From: Acidobacteriota bacterium
Lineage (GTDB): Bacteria > Acidobacteriota > Terriglobia > Terriglobales > Acidobacteriaceae
DNA: 50,400 bases
Reading direction: 5' to 3'
Assembly (NCBI GenBank): GCA_003225555.1
Contig: QIAM01000052.1
Span: 1 to 50,400 of the forward strand
Part shown: piece by piece, positions 33,181 to 40,691 of the stretch
How the letters are laid out: each line of letters begins with the position of its first letter
Numbering within the stretch: position 1 is the stretch's first letter
Position numbers and translations under genes: made by a program
The notes under the pieces: model-generated
Database searches by the model: none
What the model was told of the DNA's origin: nothing
What the model saw: the letters and a program-made list of their open reading frames with translations, nothing else

Positions 33181-33642
33181 TCAGAGGCGATGAGCACGCT
33201 CTCCGGACAGCGCTGCATCGACTGAGAGCGCGCCGGAGCCGGCGATCATGATGGCAATTGTGATGGCGATGGCAAGAAGGTGATACTCGATGCCTTCCCC
33301 TTTTTGCTGGCCGCTCCAGTTGGCAAAGAATCCAAACTGGCGGTGCACCATGCAGATGGCGACCAGCATGTTGCAGAGGATTCCGAAGGCTGCAATGCGG
33401 CTGAGAAAGCCGACGATCAGACCGATGCCTCCGAGAAACTCGGCCATGATGGCGAGGAAGGCCAGGGGCGCAGGGATTCCCATCATGTGGGTAAAGAATC
33501 CCATGGTGCCGGTGTAGCCGTATCCGCCAAACCAGCCGAGGGCTTTCTGGGCGCCGTGGGCGAAGAAGACGATTCCGGCAGCGAGGCGGAGAATGGTCAG
33601 GGCAAAGTTGCGGGAATCCGTGTTAGTGAGTTTTTTGAGCAT
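33181..33642 (-). CDS. DoxX family membrane protein
   Basis: The ATG at 33642 starts LKKLTNTDSRNFALTILRLA. Four membrane helices follow with the DoxX signatures GIVFFAHGAQKALGWFGGYG, PLAFLAIMAEFLGGIGLIVG and ICMVHRQFGFFANWSG. About 153 aa is usual. DoxX proteins are linked to quinone-linked or thiol redox complexes, with SodA and SseA in Mycobacterium. The start overlaps the end of the upstream MarR gene by 20 bases, so translation is probably coupled. With MarR and pirin on the same strand this forms a familiar redox-stress group. Confidence 0.9.
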   Translation of the reverse strand: MLKKLTNTDSRNFALTILRLAAGIVFFAHGAQKALGWFGGYGYTGTMGFFTHMMGIPAPLAFLAIMAEFLGGIGLIVGFLSRIAAFGILCNMLVAICMVHRQFGFFANWSGQQKGEGIEYHLLAIAITIAIMIAGSGALSVDAALSGERAHRL

Positions 33643-34120
33643 TGGGTTTTCCTTTCGTGATTGAGACATTAATAGCGGGGCCTGAGACTGCTGACTTGCC
33701 GAGCTTCTTTAGAAGATCGAGAAGAGTTTTCTTTTCCGTAGCCGACAGAGTGGCGGTGACGGTCTCCATGTCCGCGGCGTGTTTGCGGAACGCGGCCTCG
33801 ATGAGAATCTTACCCCTGTCGGTCAAGTGGACGATTCTGGTGCGGCGATCGGTGGCGTCGGGGGCGCGGCGGACCAATCCTCTTTTTTCGAGGCGATCGA
33901 TGGCGGCGGTGGAGGATCCGCTGGTCAGGGTTACGAGTGCGCCGACGGTGTTCACCGGCAGAGGGCCTTTGTGGAGCAGGGCTTCGAGGACCGCGAAGTC
34001 GGAGAAACACAGGCTGGTATCACCGATGCTGCGCAGGGCGCGGCGCTGGATCGCCTGGTAGGCCTTCATCAGCACCAGCCAGAGGTGAATGCCAGCCGGA
34101 TTTGTTCTGCGAGTTGCCAT
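33623..34120 (-). CDS. MarR family transcriptional regulator
   Basis: 165 aa. The winged helix is complete: SDFAVLEALLHKGPLPVNTV then GALVTLTSGSSTAAIDRLEK then RGLVRRAPDATDRRTRIVHL, the DxRxxR wing motif. Flanking helices form the dimer interface. Such regulators respond to phenolic or oxidative signals and often control a neighbouring pirin or DoxX gene. Its 3' end overlaps the DoxX start. The pirin gene lies 184 bases upstream on the same strand; the gap holds palindromic repeats that could hide the operator. I infer autoregulation of this group, not shown. Confidence 0.92.
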   Translation of the reverse strand: MATRRTNPAGIHLWLVLMKAYQAIQRRALRSIGDTSLCFSDFAVLEALLHKGPLPVNTVGALVTLTSGSSTAAIDRLEKRGLVRRAPDATDRRTRIVHLTDRGKILIEAAFRKHAADMETVTATLSATEKKTLLDLLKKLGKSAVSGPAINVSITKGKPNAQKTH

Positions 34121-34304
34121 TAGGTTCGCTCCGAAAACTGTGCTTTCACGACGGAGTCTGTGTCGTAGCTTCTCTTTCGCCCCCTTGGGGCTTGTTCTCG
34201 TTTCACTCCCTACCCACGGCTTGCGCCGTGGGCTGCATTCTTACGCCGCTTCGCGGCTCAACCCAGCGAGTTCAGTTTCCATGTGCACTCTGAAGCCCCT
34301 CGCC
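34121..34304. repeat. Palindromic repeats between pirin and MarR genes
   Basis: CCCACGGC-TTGC-GCCGTGGG (about 34214-34233) is a perfect 8-bp stem; GCCGC-TTCG-GCGGC and CCCCTTGGGG are nearby. The order resembles dispersed repeats elsewhere in the window. Confidence 0.7.
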
Positions 34305-35192
34305 TTACTGGGCAACCTTGGCTTCCAAGTGACCCATCTTGCCGGCCTGGTAGTCAGCGACGGCTTCGAGGATCTCTTCGCGAGTGTTCATCACAAAGGG
34401 GCCGTAGCTGAAAACCGGTTCGTGGATGGGCTCGCCGCTGAGGATTAGAAGGATTGAGTCTTCCTTCACATCGAACGTTACGTGTTCGCCTTCCGGGCTC
34501 AAGAGCGCAATCTTCGCTTCGCCCTGGAGTTGCTCGCCAGAGTTCACGATTATGTTGCCCTTCAACAGTACTACTGCGGCGTTTTGGCCGGCGGGAAGGG
34601 TTAGCTCCGTGTGATTATCGGCTTTCAAGCGCACGTCGAAGACATTCACTGGTGTGTAAGTCTGCGCTGGGCCCTTAGCTCCTCCTAATTCGCCGGCTAT
34701 GACTCGGGCGTATCCGGCGGAGCCGAGTTGCACGGACGGGATGTTCGCCTTCGCCAGGGTTTGATAGCGTGGGCGCGACATCTTGTGAGCTTTGGGAAGG
34801 TTGACCCAGAGCTGGATCATCTCGAAGGTGCCGCCTTTCCGGGCGAACTCGTGCTCGTGCATTTCTTCGTGGACGACTCCGGAGGCGGCGGTCATCCATT
34901 GCACGTCGCCGGGATAGATCGTGCCGGAATGGCCTGCGGAGTCGCGGTGTTCGACTGCGCCCTGGTACGCGATGGTTACCGTCTCAAAGCCGCGGTGCGG
35001 ATGCTCTCCGACGCCGCGGGGGTTTGGGCTCGGTTTGACGCGGGTCGGGCCGGCGTAGTCCAGCATGAGGAACGGGCTGAGTTCGTCGCCGATTCCGTTG
35101 GACGGGAACAGGTTGCGGACGTGGAAGCCGTCTCCTACCCAGTGGGTGGAGCCGGGGTTGTAGATTTTGAGGACTTTCTTGGGGGTCGTCAT
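34305..35192 (-). CDS. Pirin family protein
   Basis: 295 aa with the bicupin fold. N-terminal metal ligands are in EHPHRGFETVT and VVHEEMHEHEF (three His and one Glu as in human pirin). DELSPFLMLDYAGP is the hallmark preceding region and PVFSYGPFVMNTREEILEAV the C-terminal signature. Some pirins are quercetin dioxygenases, others redox-sensing partners of transcription factors. GGAGG lies six bases before the ATG, and an AT-rich patch (TATAAAGATAAT) upstream is a likely promoter. It begins a leftward group with MarR and DoxX genes. Confidence 0.93.
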   Translation of the reverse strand: MTTPKKVLKIYNPGSTHWVGDGFHVRNLFPSNGIGDELSPFLMLDYAGPTRVKPSPNPRGVGEHPHRGFETVTIAYQGAVEHRDSAGHSGTIYPGDVQWMTAASGVVHEEMHEHEFARKGGTFEMIQLWVNLPKAHKMSRPRYQTLAKANIPSVQLGSAGYARVIAGELGGAKGPAQTYTPVNVFDVRLKADNHTELTLPAGQNAAVVLLKGNIIVNSGEQLQGEAKIALLSPEGEHVTFDVKEDSILLILSGEPIHEPVFSYGPFVMNTREEILEAVADYQAGKMGHLEAKVAQ

Positions 35193-35507
35193 TGTGCCTC
35201 CAATATTATCTTTATATGGAGATGCTTTGTATCGAGAAAAGATTCAGGGGATGGGCCTTTATGGGTAAGTTCGGATTTGTGATTGAAGCTGGGATTTTCT
35301 ACAGAGTCGGCCCAAGTTCTAGTGAAGAGTTCTTGAGCTACACGCCAGATCCTTCGCTCCGCCTGAAGTACGGCTGTGCTCAGGATGACGCCGACGCCGT
35401 GAATAACGGGAGAGAGTTGGTATTCCGAGCACTGCGAGGAATGTAGGTTTGTGCTGGCACGGGCAGAAACCCAGATCACTCGCTTCGCTCGGGATGACAG
35501 GACTAGG
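35193..35507. other. Gene-free stretch with promoter region of pirin and one dispersed repeat
   Basis: 35200-35230 is AT-rich with TATAAAGATAAT on the minus strand (likely pirin promoter). At 35345-35390 is a CCTTCGCTCCGCCTGAAG...CTCAGGATGACG element, and at 35470-35497 TCGCTTCGCTCGGGATGAC. These are GTCATCC-family relatives. No gene is seen. Confidence 0.5.
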
Positions 35508-37526
35508 TTACTGCTTTTCTTTGGGACGCTCGTAGGCTTTTTGCAGATACTTGCGCGCCTCTTCTAAGGCACCGAAGGTGTTATCGTTGGTTTGGACGGC
35601 CTGACGATATTCGTTGACGGCGCGTTCGCGCTGGCCGGTAATGTCAAAAATCTTGCCGAGCTGAATGTGGCTCCAGACTTCGGTCCAGCGGGGCTCGCCG
35701 TCGCCGTTGATGGCTTCGCGGTAGGCATTGGCCGCCGACTGGTAGTTTCTCTGCAGGAAAAAGACTTCGGCGATGCGGTAGTGGGCCAGGGAGCTGTTCT
35801 TGTTGAGGTCGAGGGCCTTGTTGAACTCGGCCAGGGCGCCGGAAAGGTCGCCCTGCTGCTGCAGGGCCTGTCCGCGGAGGATGGATGACCGCAGCTTCAC
35901 ATCGCTGGAATTTGTCAGGACTCGGTGGTCGGGATCGACGGCGATGCGGCGCGGGCGGCCGAAGGTTTCGACCGTGAACGGGGAGTTGGTGCCGACGACT
36001 TCGATGCGCTTCTCCTCCGTTTTACCGTCAGTGTCGATCTTCAAATCAACGGGCATGCGGAAAAGATCGAGGTCCTGGGAAATCTGTCCGGTGACGCGGA
36101 AGCCTTTGTTGCTGCCCAGGCGATAGACGGTGTACTTCACCTTGAATTCGGGGGCGCCGGTGGAGTCCAGCCACTGGGAGAAGAACCAGGTGAGCTGGTC
36201 CCCGTAATTTTTCTCGGCGATGGAGCGGAAGTCGTCGAGGCTGGCAGATTTTCCGGCGAACTGCGCGGAGAATTCGCGCACGGTCTTGAGATATTTTTCG
36301 TCTCCCATGACCCAGCGCAACATGTGCAGGATCATGGCGCCTTTGTCGGTAGCGAGGGACTGAAACTCAGTCGAGAAGAGATCGAGCTTGCTGGCACTCG
36401 ACAGCGGAACGCTGTCGTAGGCGAGCGCGCCCACCGACATGTCTTTCACCGCTTCTTCCAGGCCGGCGGCGCCAGCAGCGTTTTCGACATACATCGCCTC
36501 GGAATAACGGGAGAAGCCGTCGCTCAACCACCAATCTTCTTTGGTCGCGGGACTCACGGAAACTCCCCACCACTGATGCGCGATGTCATTCGCGAGCAGG
36601 CGGTAGTTGGTTTTCTCGGTGATCGACGGACCGGCCAAGGCGGCGATCTCGGGCGCCCACGCATAAGGAACCGTGTCGCCTGGGAGTTCCACCACGTTCA
36701 GCTTCTGCGAGGGTGGAAGGCCGTAGAGCGTGATGAAGTAGGTAAATTCCTGCACCGCAGTGGTGGTGTAGGTGGGCGCCAGGGCCTGATGCGACGGTTT
36801 GAAGTAGACGTGCAGATCCATGCCGGCTTCATCGCTTTTGTATTCCTGAAAAACTCCGGCGACGACGGTGCCGGGAAAGCTGGGCTTGGTGGAGACGAAG
36901 GTGAACGTCTTGGTGGGCAGGGCGTTGGAGTTGGGTTTCTTCGAGGCGGGGCTGTCGCTGACGGTCGACTTCCCGCTGCCAACTACGAGCATGTGCGAGG
37001 GTACGTTCACGCTGATGGACGAGGTAAAGCGGTTGAGGCCGTATCCGCTGACGGGGAACCAGCGTCCGGCATAGAGCAGATAACTGGCGTCGTCGCCGAT
37101 ATAGGCAAGTTTGAGTCCCGGGACGGGGCTGTCGTCGGCAGTTTCGAGCTGGCCTTCGTACTCGAACGTCAGAGTTGTGGATGCGTCTTTCGACAGGCCG
37201 GTGGGCAGCGGGACGCGGATGGTGGAATCCTGCGTCACGCGCTCGGCGGAGAGCGGCTTGTTGCTGGCGTCCAGAACCTTAGTGACGCGCAAGCCGTTGT
37301 GCAGTTCGAAGACGGCGACGTTCAGATCCTGGAGCGCGGTGAATTTGACGGCCGCACGGGCAGAAATCTGATGCAAATGGGGCGTGAGCTCGGCCTGAAT
37401 CTGGTAGTCGTCAACGCGAAGACGAGGCTTCTCCGCAGCCATGGCGGCGGTCGTCAGGAAAAATGCCAGGAAAAGGACGAAAAAACTCTTTAAGACGCAC
37501 CGGGCGCGCCGAAGGTGAATCTGCAT
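35508..37526 (-). CDS. Secreted M1-peptidase-like protein with TPR C-terminus, degenerate zinc site
   Basis: 672 aa. A signal peptide (about residues 12-30) exports it. The N-terminal beta-rich domain resembles the M1 aminopeptidase cap. Where active M1 enzymes have HExxH, this protein reads NDIAHQWWG (first His to Asn, Glu to Asp), and the later zinc-ligand NEGF is SDGF. Thus the catalytic glutamate and two of three zinc ligands are changed, so zinc-dependent hydrolysis is unlikely. A C-terminal TPR region (about 565-665, NSSLAHYRIAEVFFLQRNYQ then GQRERAVNEYRQAVQ) could hold partners. A scaffolding or sensing pseudoenzyme is inferred. The frame is intact and the gene stands alone. Confidence 0.85.
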   Translation of the reverse strand: MQIHLRRARCVLKSFFVLFLAFFLTTAAMAAEKPRLRVDDYQIQAELTPHLHQISARAAVKFTALQDLNVAVFELHNGLRVTKVLDASNKPLSAERVTQDSTIRVPLPTGLSKDASTTLTFEYEGQLETADDSPVPGLKLAYIGDDASYLLYAGRWFPVSGYGLNRFTSSISVNVPSHMLVVGSGKSTVSDSPASKKPNSNALPTKTFTFVSTKPSFPGTVVAGVFQEYKSDEAGMDLHVYFKPSHQALAPTYTTTAVQEFTYFITLYGLPPSQKLNVVELPGDTVPYAWAPEIAALAGPSITEKTNYRLLANDIAHQWWGVSVSPATKEDWWLSDGFSRYSEAMYVENAAGAAGLEEAVKDMSVGALAYDSVPLSSASKLDLFSTEFQSLATDKGAMILHMLRWVMGDEKYLKTVREFSAQFAGKSASLDDFRSIAEKNYGDQLTWFFSQWLDSTGAPEFKVKYTVYRLGSNKGFRVTGQISQDLDLFRMPVDLKIDTDGKTEEKRIEVVGTNSPFTVETFGRPRRIAVDPDHRVLTNSSDVKLRSSILRGQALQQQGDLSGALAEFNKALDLNKNSSLAHYRIAEVFFLQRNYQSAANAYREAINGDGEPRWTEVWSHIQLGKIFDITGQRERAVNEYRQAVQTNDNTFGALEEARKYLQKAYERPKEKQ

Positions 37527-37612
37527 TCAGGAGAGTCTCCAGAGAAAATACCACTATATTCCTAAGATGAAGATTTTGACGTAAAAGATGCTGGGAGCAC
37601 AAGGGTTAGGGC

Positions 37613-37647
37613 AGCTTTTGGCTTTTAGCTCTTAGCTTTTAGCCTGG
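37613..37647. repeat. Heptamer-period tandem array (AGCTTTT) at the lpxB 3' end
   Basis: Units AGCTTTT, GGCTTTT, AGCTCTT, AGCTTTT, AGCCTGG in 7-base phase. The last codons and stop of lpxB are inside the array. Confidence 0.8.
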
Positions 37648-38855
37648 CCCCGGTTCGCTAACTCCAGGATGATTTTCGCGGCGCGGTCGGCGGGGTGCTG
37701 CGGGGGACTGCCGGTTTGGGAGATGCGGAGTTTGGTTCTTACCTTGGCCAGACCGTCCAACATACGGTCGCGGGCTTGGCCTTCGGGGAGAATTTGGTTG
37801 ATTTGCGCGGCTACGTTCTGGGCGGTGAAGTCGTGTTGGACGAGTTCGGGGACGATCTCTTCTCCGGCGATCAGGTTGACCATAGCGAAGTGGGGGATTT
37901 TCACGCGCGACTTGCCTAGCAGATAGGTGAGCGGGCTGACGCGATAGACCATCACAAAGGGCGTGTTCATCATGGCGGCTTCTACGGTTGCGGTGCCGCT
38001 GGCTATGATTCCTGCGCGGGAATGCCAGAGGGCGGGCAGGGCGTCGGGGACGAGAGTGATGTGTTGCTGGCCGATCTGTTTTTGCAGGAACACGCGGTCG
38101 AGTGTGGGAGCGACCGGGAGAAGAAATTCGTGAGCCGGGCCGAGTTGTGCGGCGGCTTCGAGAATGATGGGCAGGTTCATACGGACTTCCTTGACGCGGC
38201 TGCCGGGCATGAGAGCGATCCAGTGCTTGGCGGGGTCTAGTTTGAATTGGGCGGCGTAGTCGGTGCGCTCGATTGTGGGGCGGGGAAGTTCAGCGAGAGG
38301 GTGGCCGACGAAGGTGGCGTCTACGCCTCGGTCGCGGTAGAACTGCTCTTCAAAAGGGAAGATTACTAGCGCTTTGTCGATGTAGTCGCGGAGCAGGCGG
38401 ACGCGTCCCTGTCGCCAGGCCCAGAATTGCGGGGCAACGTAGTAGACCGTGGGGATTTTGCGCTTCTGCATTTCGCGGGCTACGCGCCAGTTAAAGGCTG
38501 GGGAATCGATCACGATGGCGAGGTCGGGCTTGCGTCTGTCGGCTTCTTTGATCAAGTGCCGGTAGAGGCCGTAGATCTTCGGGAGGTGGCCTAGGATTTC
38601 AGTGATGCCGACTACGGCGAGGTCTTTGGCGTCGACCACCGTGTCGCAGCCGGCGGCGAGCATGCGGTCTCCGCCGACGCCGAAGAAATCGAGCACCTCT
38701 AGGTTGACATTTGCTCGTGTGGGGACAGCCGCCCCCGGCTGTCCGGCGGAGTGAAGCTCCGCTGGCTTTCGCTGGGCAGCGCGGTGCAAGGCCTTGATGA
38801 GCTGGGCGCCGTACATTTCGCCCGAAGCTTCGCCGGCTGAGATCAGGATTCGCAA
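37632..38855 (-). CDS. lpxB: Lipid-A-disaccharide synthase with repeat-encoded insert
   Basis: LpxB joins UDP-diacylglucosamine and lipid X into the lipid A disaccharide at the inner membrane. Family features are ISAGEASGEMYGAQLIKAL at the start, DFFGVGGDRM, VIDSPAFNWRVAREMQKRKI, PTVYYVAPQFWAWRQGR, FVGHPLAELPRP, ALMPGSRVKEV and ASGTATVEAAMMNTPFVMVY. It proves an outer-membrane-bearing organism. Residues ~27-46 (about KPAELHSAGQPGAAVPTRA) between LIKALHR and NLEVLDFFGVGG are extra and come from a two-hairpin REP-like element (38717-38765). The last residues (QAKS) read into a heptamer array. The frame is intact. Confidence 0.94.
   Translation of the reverse strand: MRILISAGEASGEMYGAQLIKALHRAAQRKPAELHSAGQPGAAVPTRANVNLEVLDFFGVGGDRMLAAGCDTVVDAKDLAVVGITEILGHLPKIYGLYRHLIKEADRRKPDLAIVIDSPAFNWRVAREMQKRKIPTVYYVAPQFWAWRQGRVRLLRDYIDKALVIFPFEEQFYRDRGVDATFVGHPLAELPRPTIERTDYAAQFKLDPAKHWIALMPGSRVKEVRMNLPIILEAAAQLGPAHEFLLPVAPTLDRVFLQKQIGQQHITLVPDALPALWHSRAGIIASGTATVEAAMMNTPFVMVYRVSPLTYLLGKSRVKIPHFAMVNLIAGEEIVPELVQHDFTAQNVAAQINQILPEGQARDRMLDGLAKVRTKLRISQTGSPPQHPADRAAKIILELANRGQAKS
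38717..38765 (+). repeat. Two-hairpin REP-like element inside lpxB
   Basis: GTGTGGG, then GGACAGCCG-CCCC-CGGCTGTCC (9-bp arms), then GCGGAG-TGAAG-CTCCGC. It is translated in frame on the opposite strand. Confidence 0.88.
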
Positions 38856-39021
38856 GTGAGCATTGTACGGCCACTCACAGCCGCTAGGGCGACCGGTGAC
38901 GAACTACCTGATCGCCACTGGGTTTATCGTCGAATCGTGAACGTCGTACAAGGCAGGGCGGTGTCCAAATGACAAGCAGCGTCTGTCCTTTTATTATCCC
39001 GCCAGAGATTCGAGGCATACT

Positions 39022-39489
39022 ATGTTTCAGGAATCAACGGGGTTGAGCACGACACCGCTTCGTATCGATCGAGAGTTCTGGATCGGATACAAGCTTTACG
39101 CTGGGTTCCTGCTCGTGGCCTTCGTTTGGACAATACCCCGGGTTCTCAAGGTCTGGTATCGAATACCGCCCTTTGTGGCGAAATCCCAGCGACCCAACGA
39201 TCCCGACTATCTCAGACACTTACGAAGTGCAGCCAGCGGTATCGCGCGATGGATCGGCTTGGTCTTCCTCGCGTGGGCCCTCTTAGCAACTATGGCCATT
39301 AACAGGTTCTGCGATGTCTGGTTGGGAGGAGAAACGATGAGCGCTGCCGCTGCCCTGACCGTGCTTGGGGACCTGTCGATGTCTCTCTCTGCCGCTCTCT
39401 TGGTTGTGGCTCTATCTCATCCGGTGGCACTTGCTCGCACGCATGGAGCGTCAAAGCCAATCATGAACGGCCTCGTGGGGTCGCGTTAG
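39022..39489 (+). CDS. Hypothetical membrane protein, three helices
   Basis: 155 aa. I recognise no family. Hydrophobic segments lie at about 25-42 (LYAGFLLVAFVWTIPRVL), 75-95 (WIGLVFLAWALLATMAINRF) and 110-130. An N-terminal soluble stretch and a loop with KSQRPNDPDYLRHLRS lie between. Weak ribosome-binding site before the ATG at 39022 (GAGGCATACT). Codon use and GC are slightly lower than in neighbours. Its last bases overlap the 3' end of the oppositely oriented ABC exporter gene by four bases, so the two transcripts converge. No functional inference. Confidence 0.6.
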   Translation: MFQESTGLSTTPLRIDREFWIGYKLYAGFLLVAFVWTIPRVLKVWYRIPPFVAKSQRPNDPDYLRHLRSAASGIARWIGLVFLAWALLATMAINRFCDVWLGGETMSAAAALTVLGDLSMSLSAALLVVALSHPVALARTHGASKPIMNGLVGSR

Positions 39490-40691
39490 TCGTCCGCGCT
39501 GGTGGTGACTTCGGGCTGTTGGAATCCTCCCGAGCCGTTCGCGGGCGAGGGCGCCCGCGCCGCATTGATCTCCTGGTCTTTGTATTGCAGCTGGTAGAGC
39601 TTGTAGTAGATGCCGCGCTGGGCTAGGAGTTCCTGGTGCGTGCCCATTTCGCGGACCTGGCCTTTGTGCATGACGATGATTTTGTCGGCGCGCTGCACTG
39701 TCGACAGGCGGTGGGCGATGATCAGCGAGGTACGACCTTCGACCATGCGGTTGAGGGCGTCGCGGACTTTGAATTCCGTCTCCGTGTCCACGCTGGAGGT
39801 GGCTTCGTCGAGAATCAAGATCTTGGGATTGTGGGCCAAGGCGCGGGCGAAGGAGATGAGCTGCTTCTGTCCGGTCGAAAGCGTTGAGCCACGCTCGCGG
39901 ACTTCTTCGTTGAAGCCGTTGGGCAGGGCGCGAATGAAGTCGGCGAGGTTGACGTCTTCGGCGGCTTGCTCGATGTGCGCGTCTTCGATGCGCTCGGTGC
40001 CGAGGCGGATGTTGCCGGCGATGGTGCCGGTGAACAGGAACGGGTCTTGCAGAACTACGCCGAAGCGGCGGCGGAGGTCGGCGAGGTCCATGTCTTTCAC
40101 ATCGACGCCGTCGATTCTCACGGCGCCTTTTTGAACGTCGTAGAAGCGCAGGAGCAGGGAGATCAGCGTGGTCTTGCCCGCGCCGGTGTGGCCGACTATG
40201 GCGACAGTTTCTCCGGGGTTGATGGTGAAGGTGGCGTCGCGGAGAACCCAGTCGGGGGCCGCAGCATTGTCACTATCCGGAGAAGAGCCAGCCGAGCTTT
40301 GCTCGGCTGGACGGCCGACGGCGGCCGTCCCCACATGTTCCTTCTCGGACGACAACTCACGGTAGGCGAACCAGACGTGGTCGAAGTCGATGCGGCCGGG
40401 GCCTTCGGGCTCTTTCGCAACTACGGGCGATACGACTTCGGGTGGTGTGTCGAGTAACTTGAAGATGCGTTCGGCGGCGGCCATCGCCGACTGCAGGATA
40501 TTGTACTTCTCGCTAAAGTCCATGATGGGGCGGAAAAAGCGTTGGGCGTATTGCATGAAGGCGACCAGGACGCCGAGCGATGCGGCCGCGACTACGACGT
40601 GGAAGGCGATGATGGAGTGTGGGTTGAATTCGAGCGCGACACTTTTCACGAGGACGCCGCTGATCACTTCCTTGCCGCCCCACCAGATCAC
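39486..40691 (-). CDS. ABC exporter, C-terminal half (last helix plus nucleotide-binding domain)
   Basis: 401 aa. It opens IWWGGKEVISGVLVKSVA, the last transmembrane part of an MsbA-like exporter, then has the full nucleotide-binding domain: Walker A VGHTGAGKTTL, Q-loop VLQDPFLFTG, signature STGQKQLISFARALA, Walker B KILILDEATSSVDTETE and IAHRLST. The GTG start overlaps the stop of the upstream half in GTGA (40688-40691). The two halves belong to one ancestral exporter, joined by a break near 40690. Two repeat-derived segments are in frame: a two-hairpin element (40287-40338) before DWVLRDATF and a CGCGGGCG palindrome near the C-terminus (39536-39562). Confidence 0.85.
   Translation of the reverse strand: MIWWGGKEVISGVLVKSVALEFNPHSIIAFHVVVAAASLGVLVAFMQYAQRFFRPIMDFSEKYNILQSAMAAAERIFKLLDTPPEVVSPVVAKEPEGPGRIDFDHVWFAYRELSSEKEHVGTAAVGRPAEQSSAGSSPDSDNAAAPDWVLRDATFTINPGETVAIVGHTGAGKTTLISLLLRFYDVQKGAVRIDGVDVKDMDLADLRRRFGVVLQDPFLFTGTIAGNIRLGTERIEDAHIEQAAEDVNLADFIRALPNGFNEEVRERGSTLSTGQKQLISFARALAHNPKILILDEATSSVDTETEFKVRDALNRMVEGRTSLIIAHRLSTVQRADKIIVMHKGQVREMGTHQELLAQRGIYYKLYQLQYKDQEINAARAPSPANGSGGFQQPEVTTSADD
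39536..39562 (-). repeat. REP-like palindrome near the 3' end of the ABC exporter gene
   Basis: The minus strand reads GCGGCGCGGGCGCCCTCGCC then CGCG, matching the element at 15180. It is read in frame as ARAPSPAN. Confidence 0.75.
40287..40338 (-). repeat. Two-hairpin REP-like element inside the ABC exporter gene
   Basis: Minus strand: ATGTGGGG, GGACGGCCG-CCGT-CGGCCGTCC (9-bp arms sharing the last GG), then AGCCGAGC-AAA-GCTCGGCT (8-bp arms). It encodes about 17 residues in frame just before the nucleotide-binding domain. Confidence 0.88.

Noticed and set aside
35925..37493. 522-aa plus-strand ORF opposite the M1-like gene
   Set aside because: Antisense shadow with Gly/Val/Arg bias; the minus frame has a signal peptide and domain motifs.
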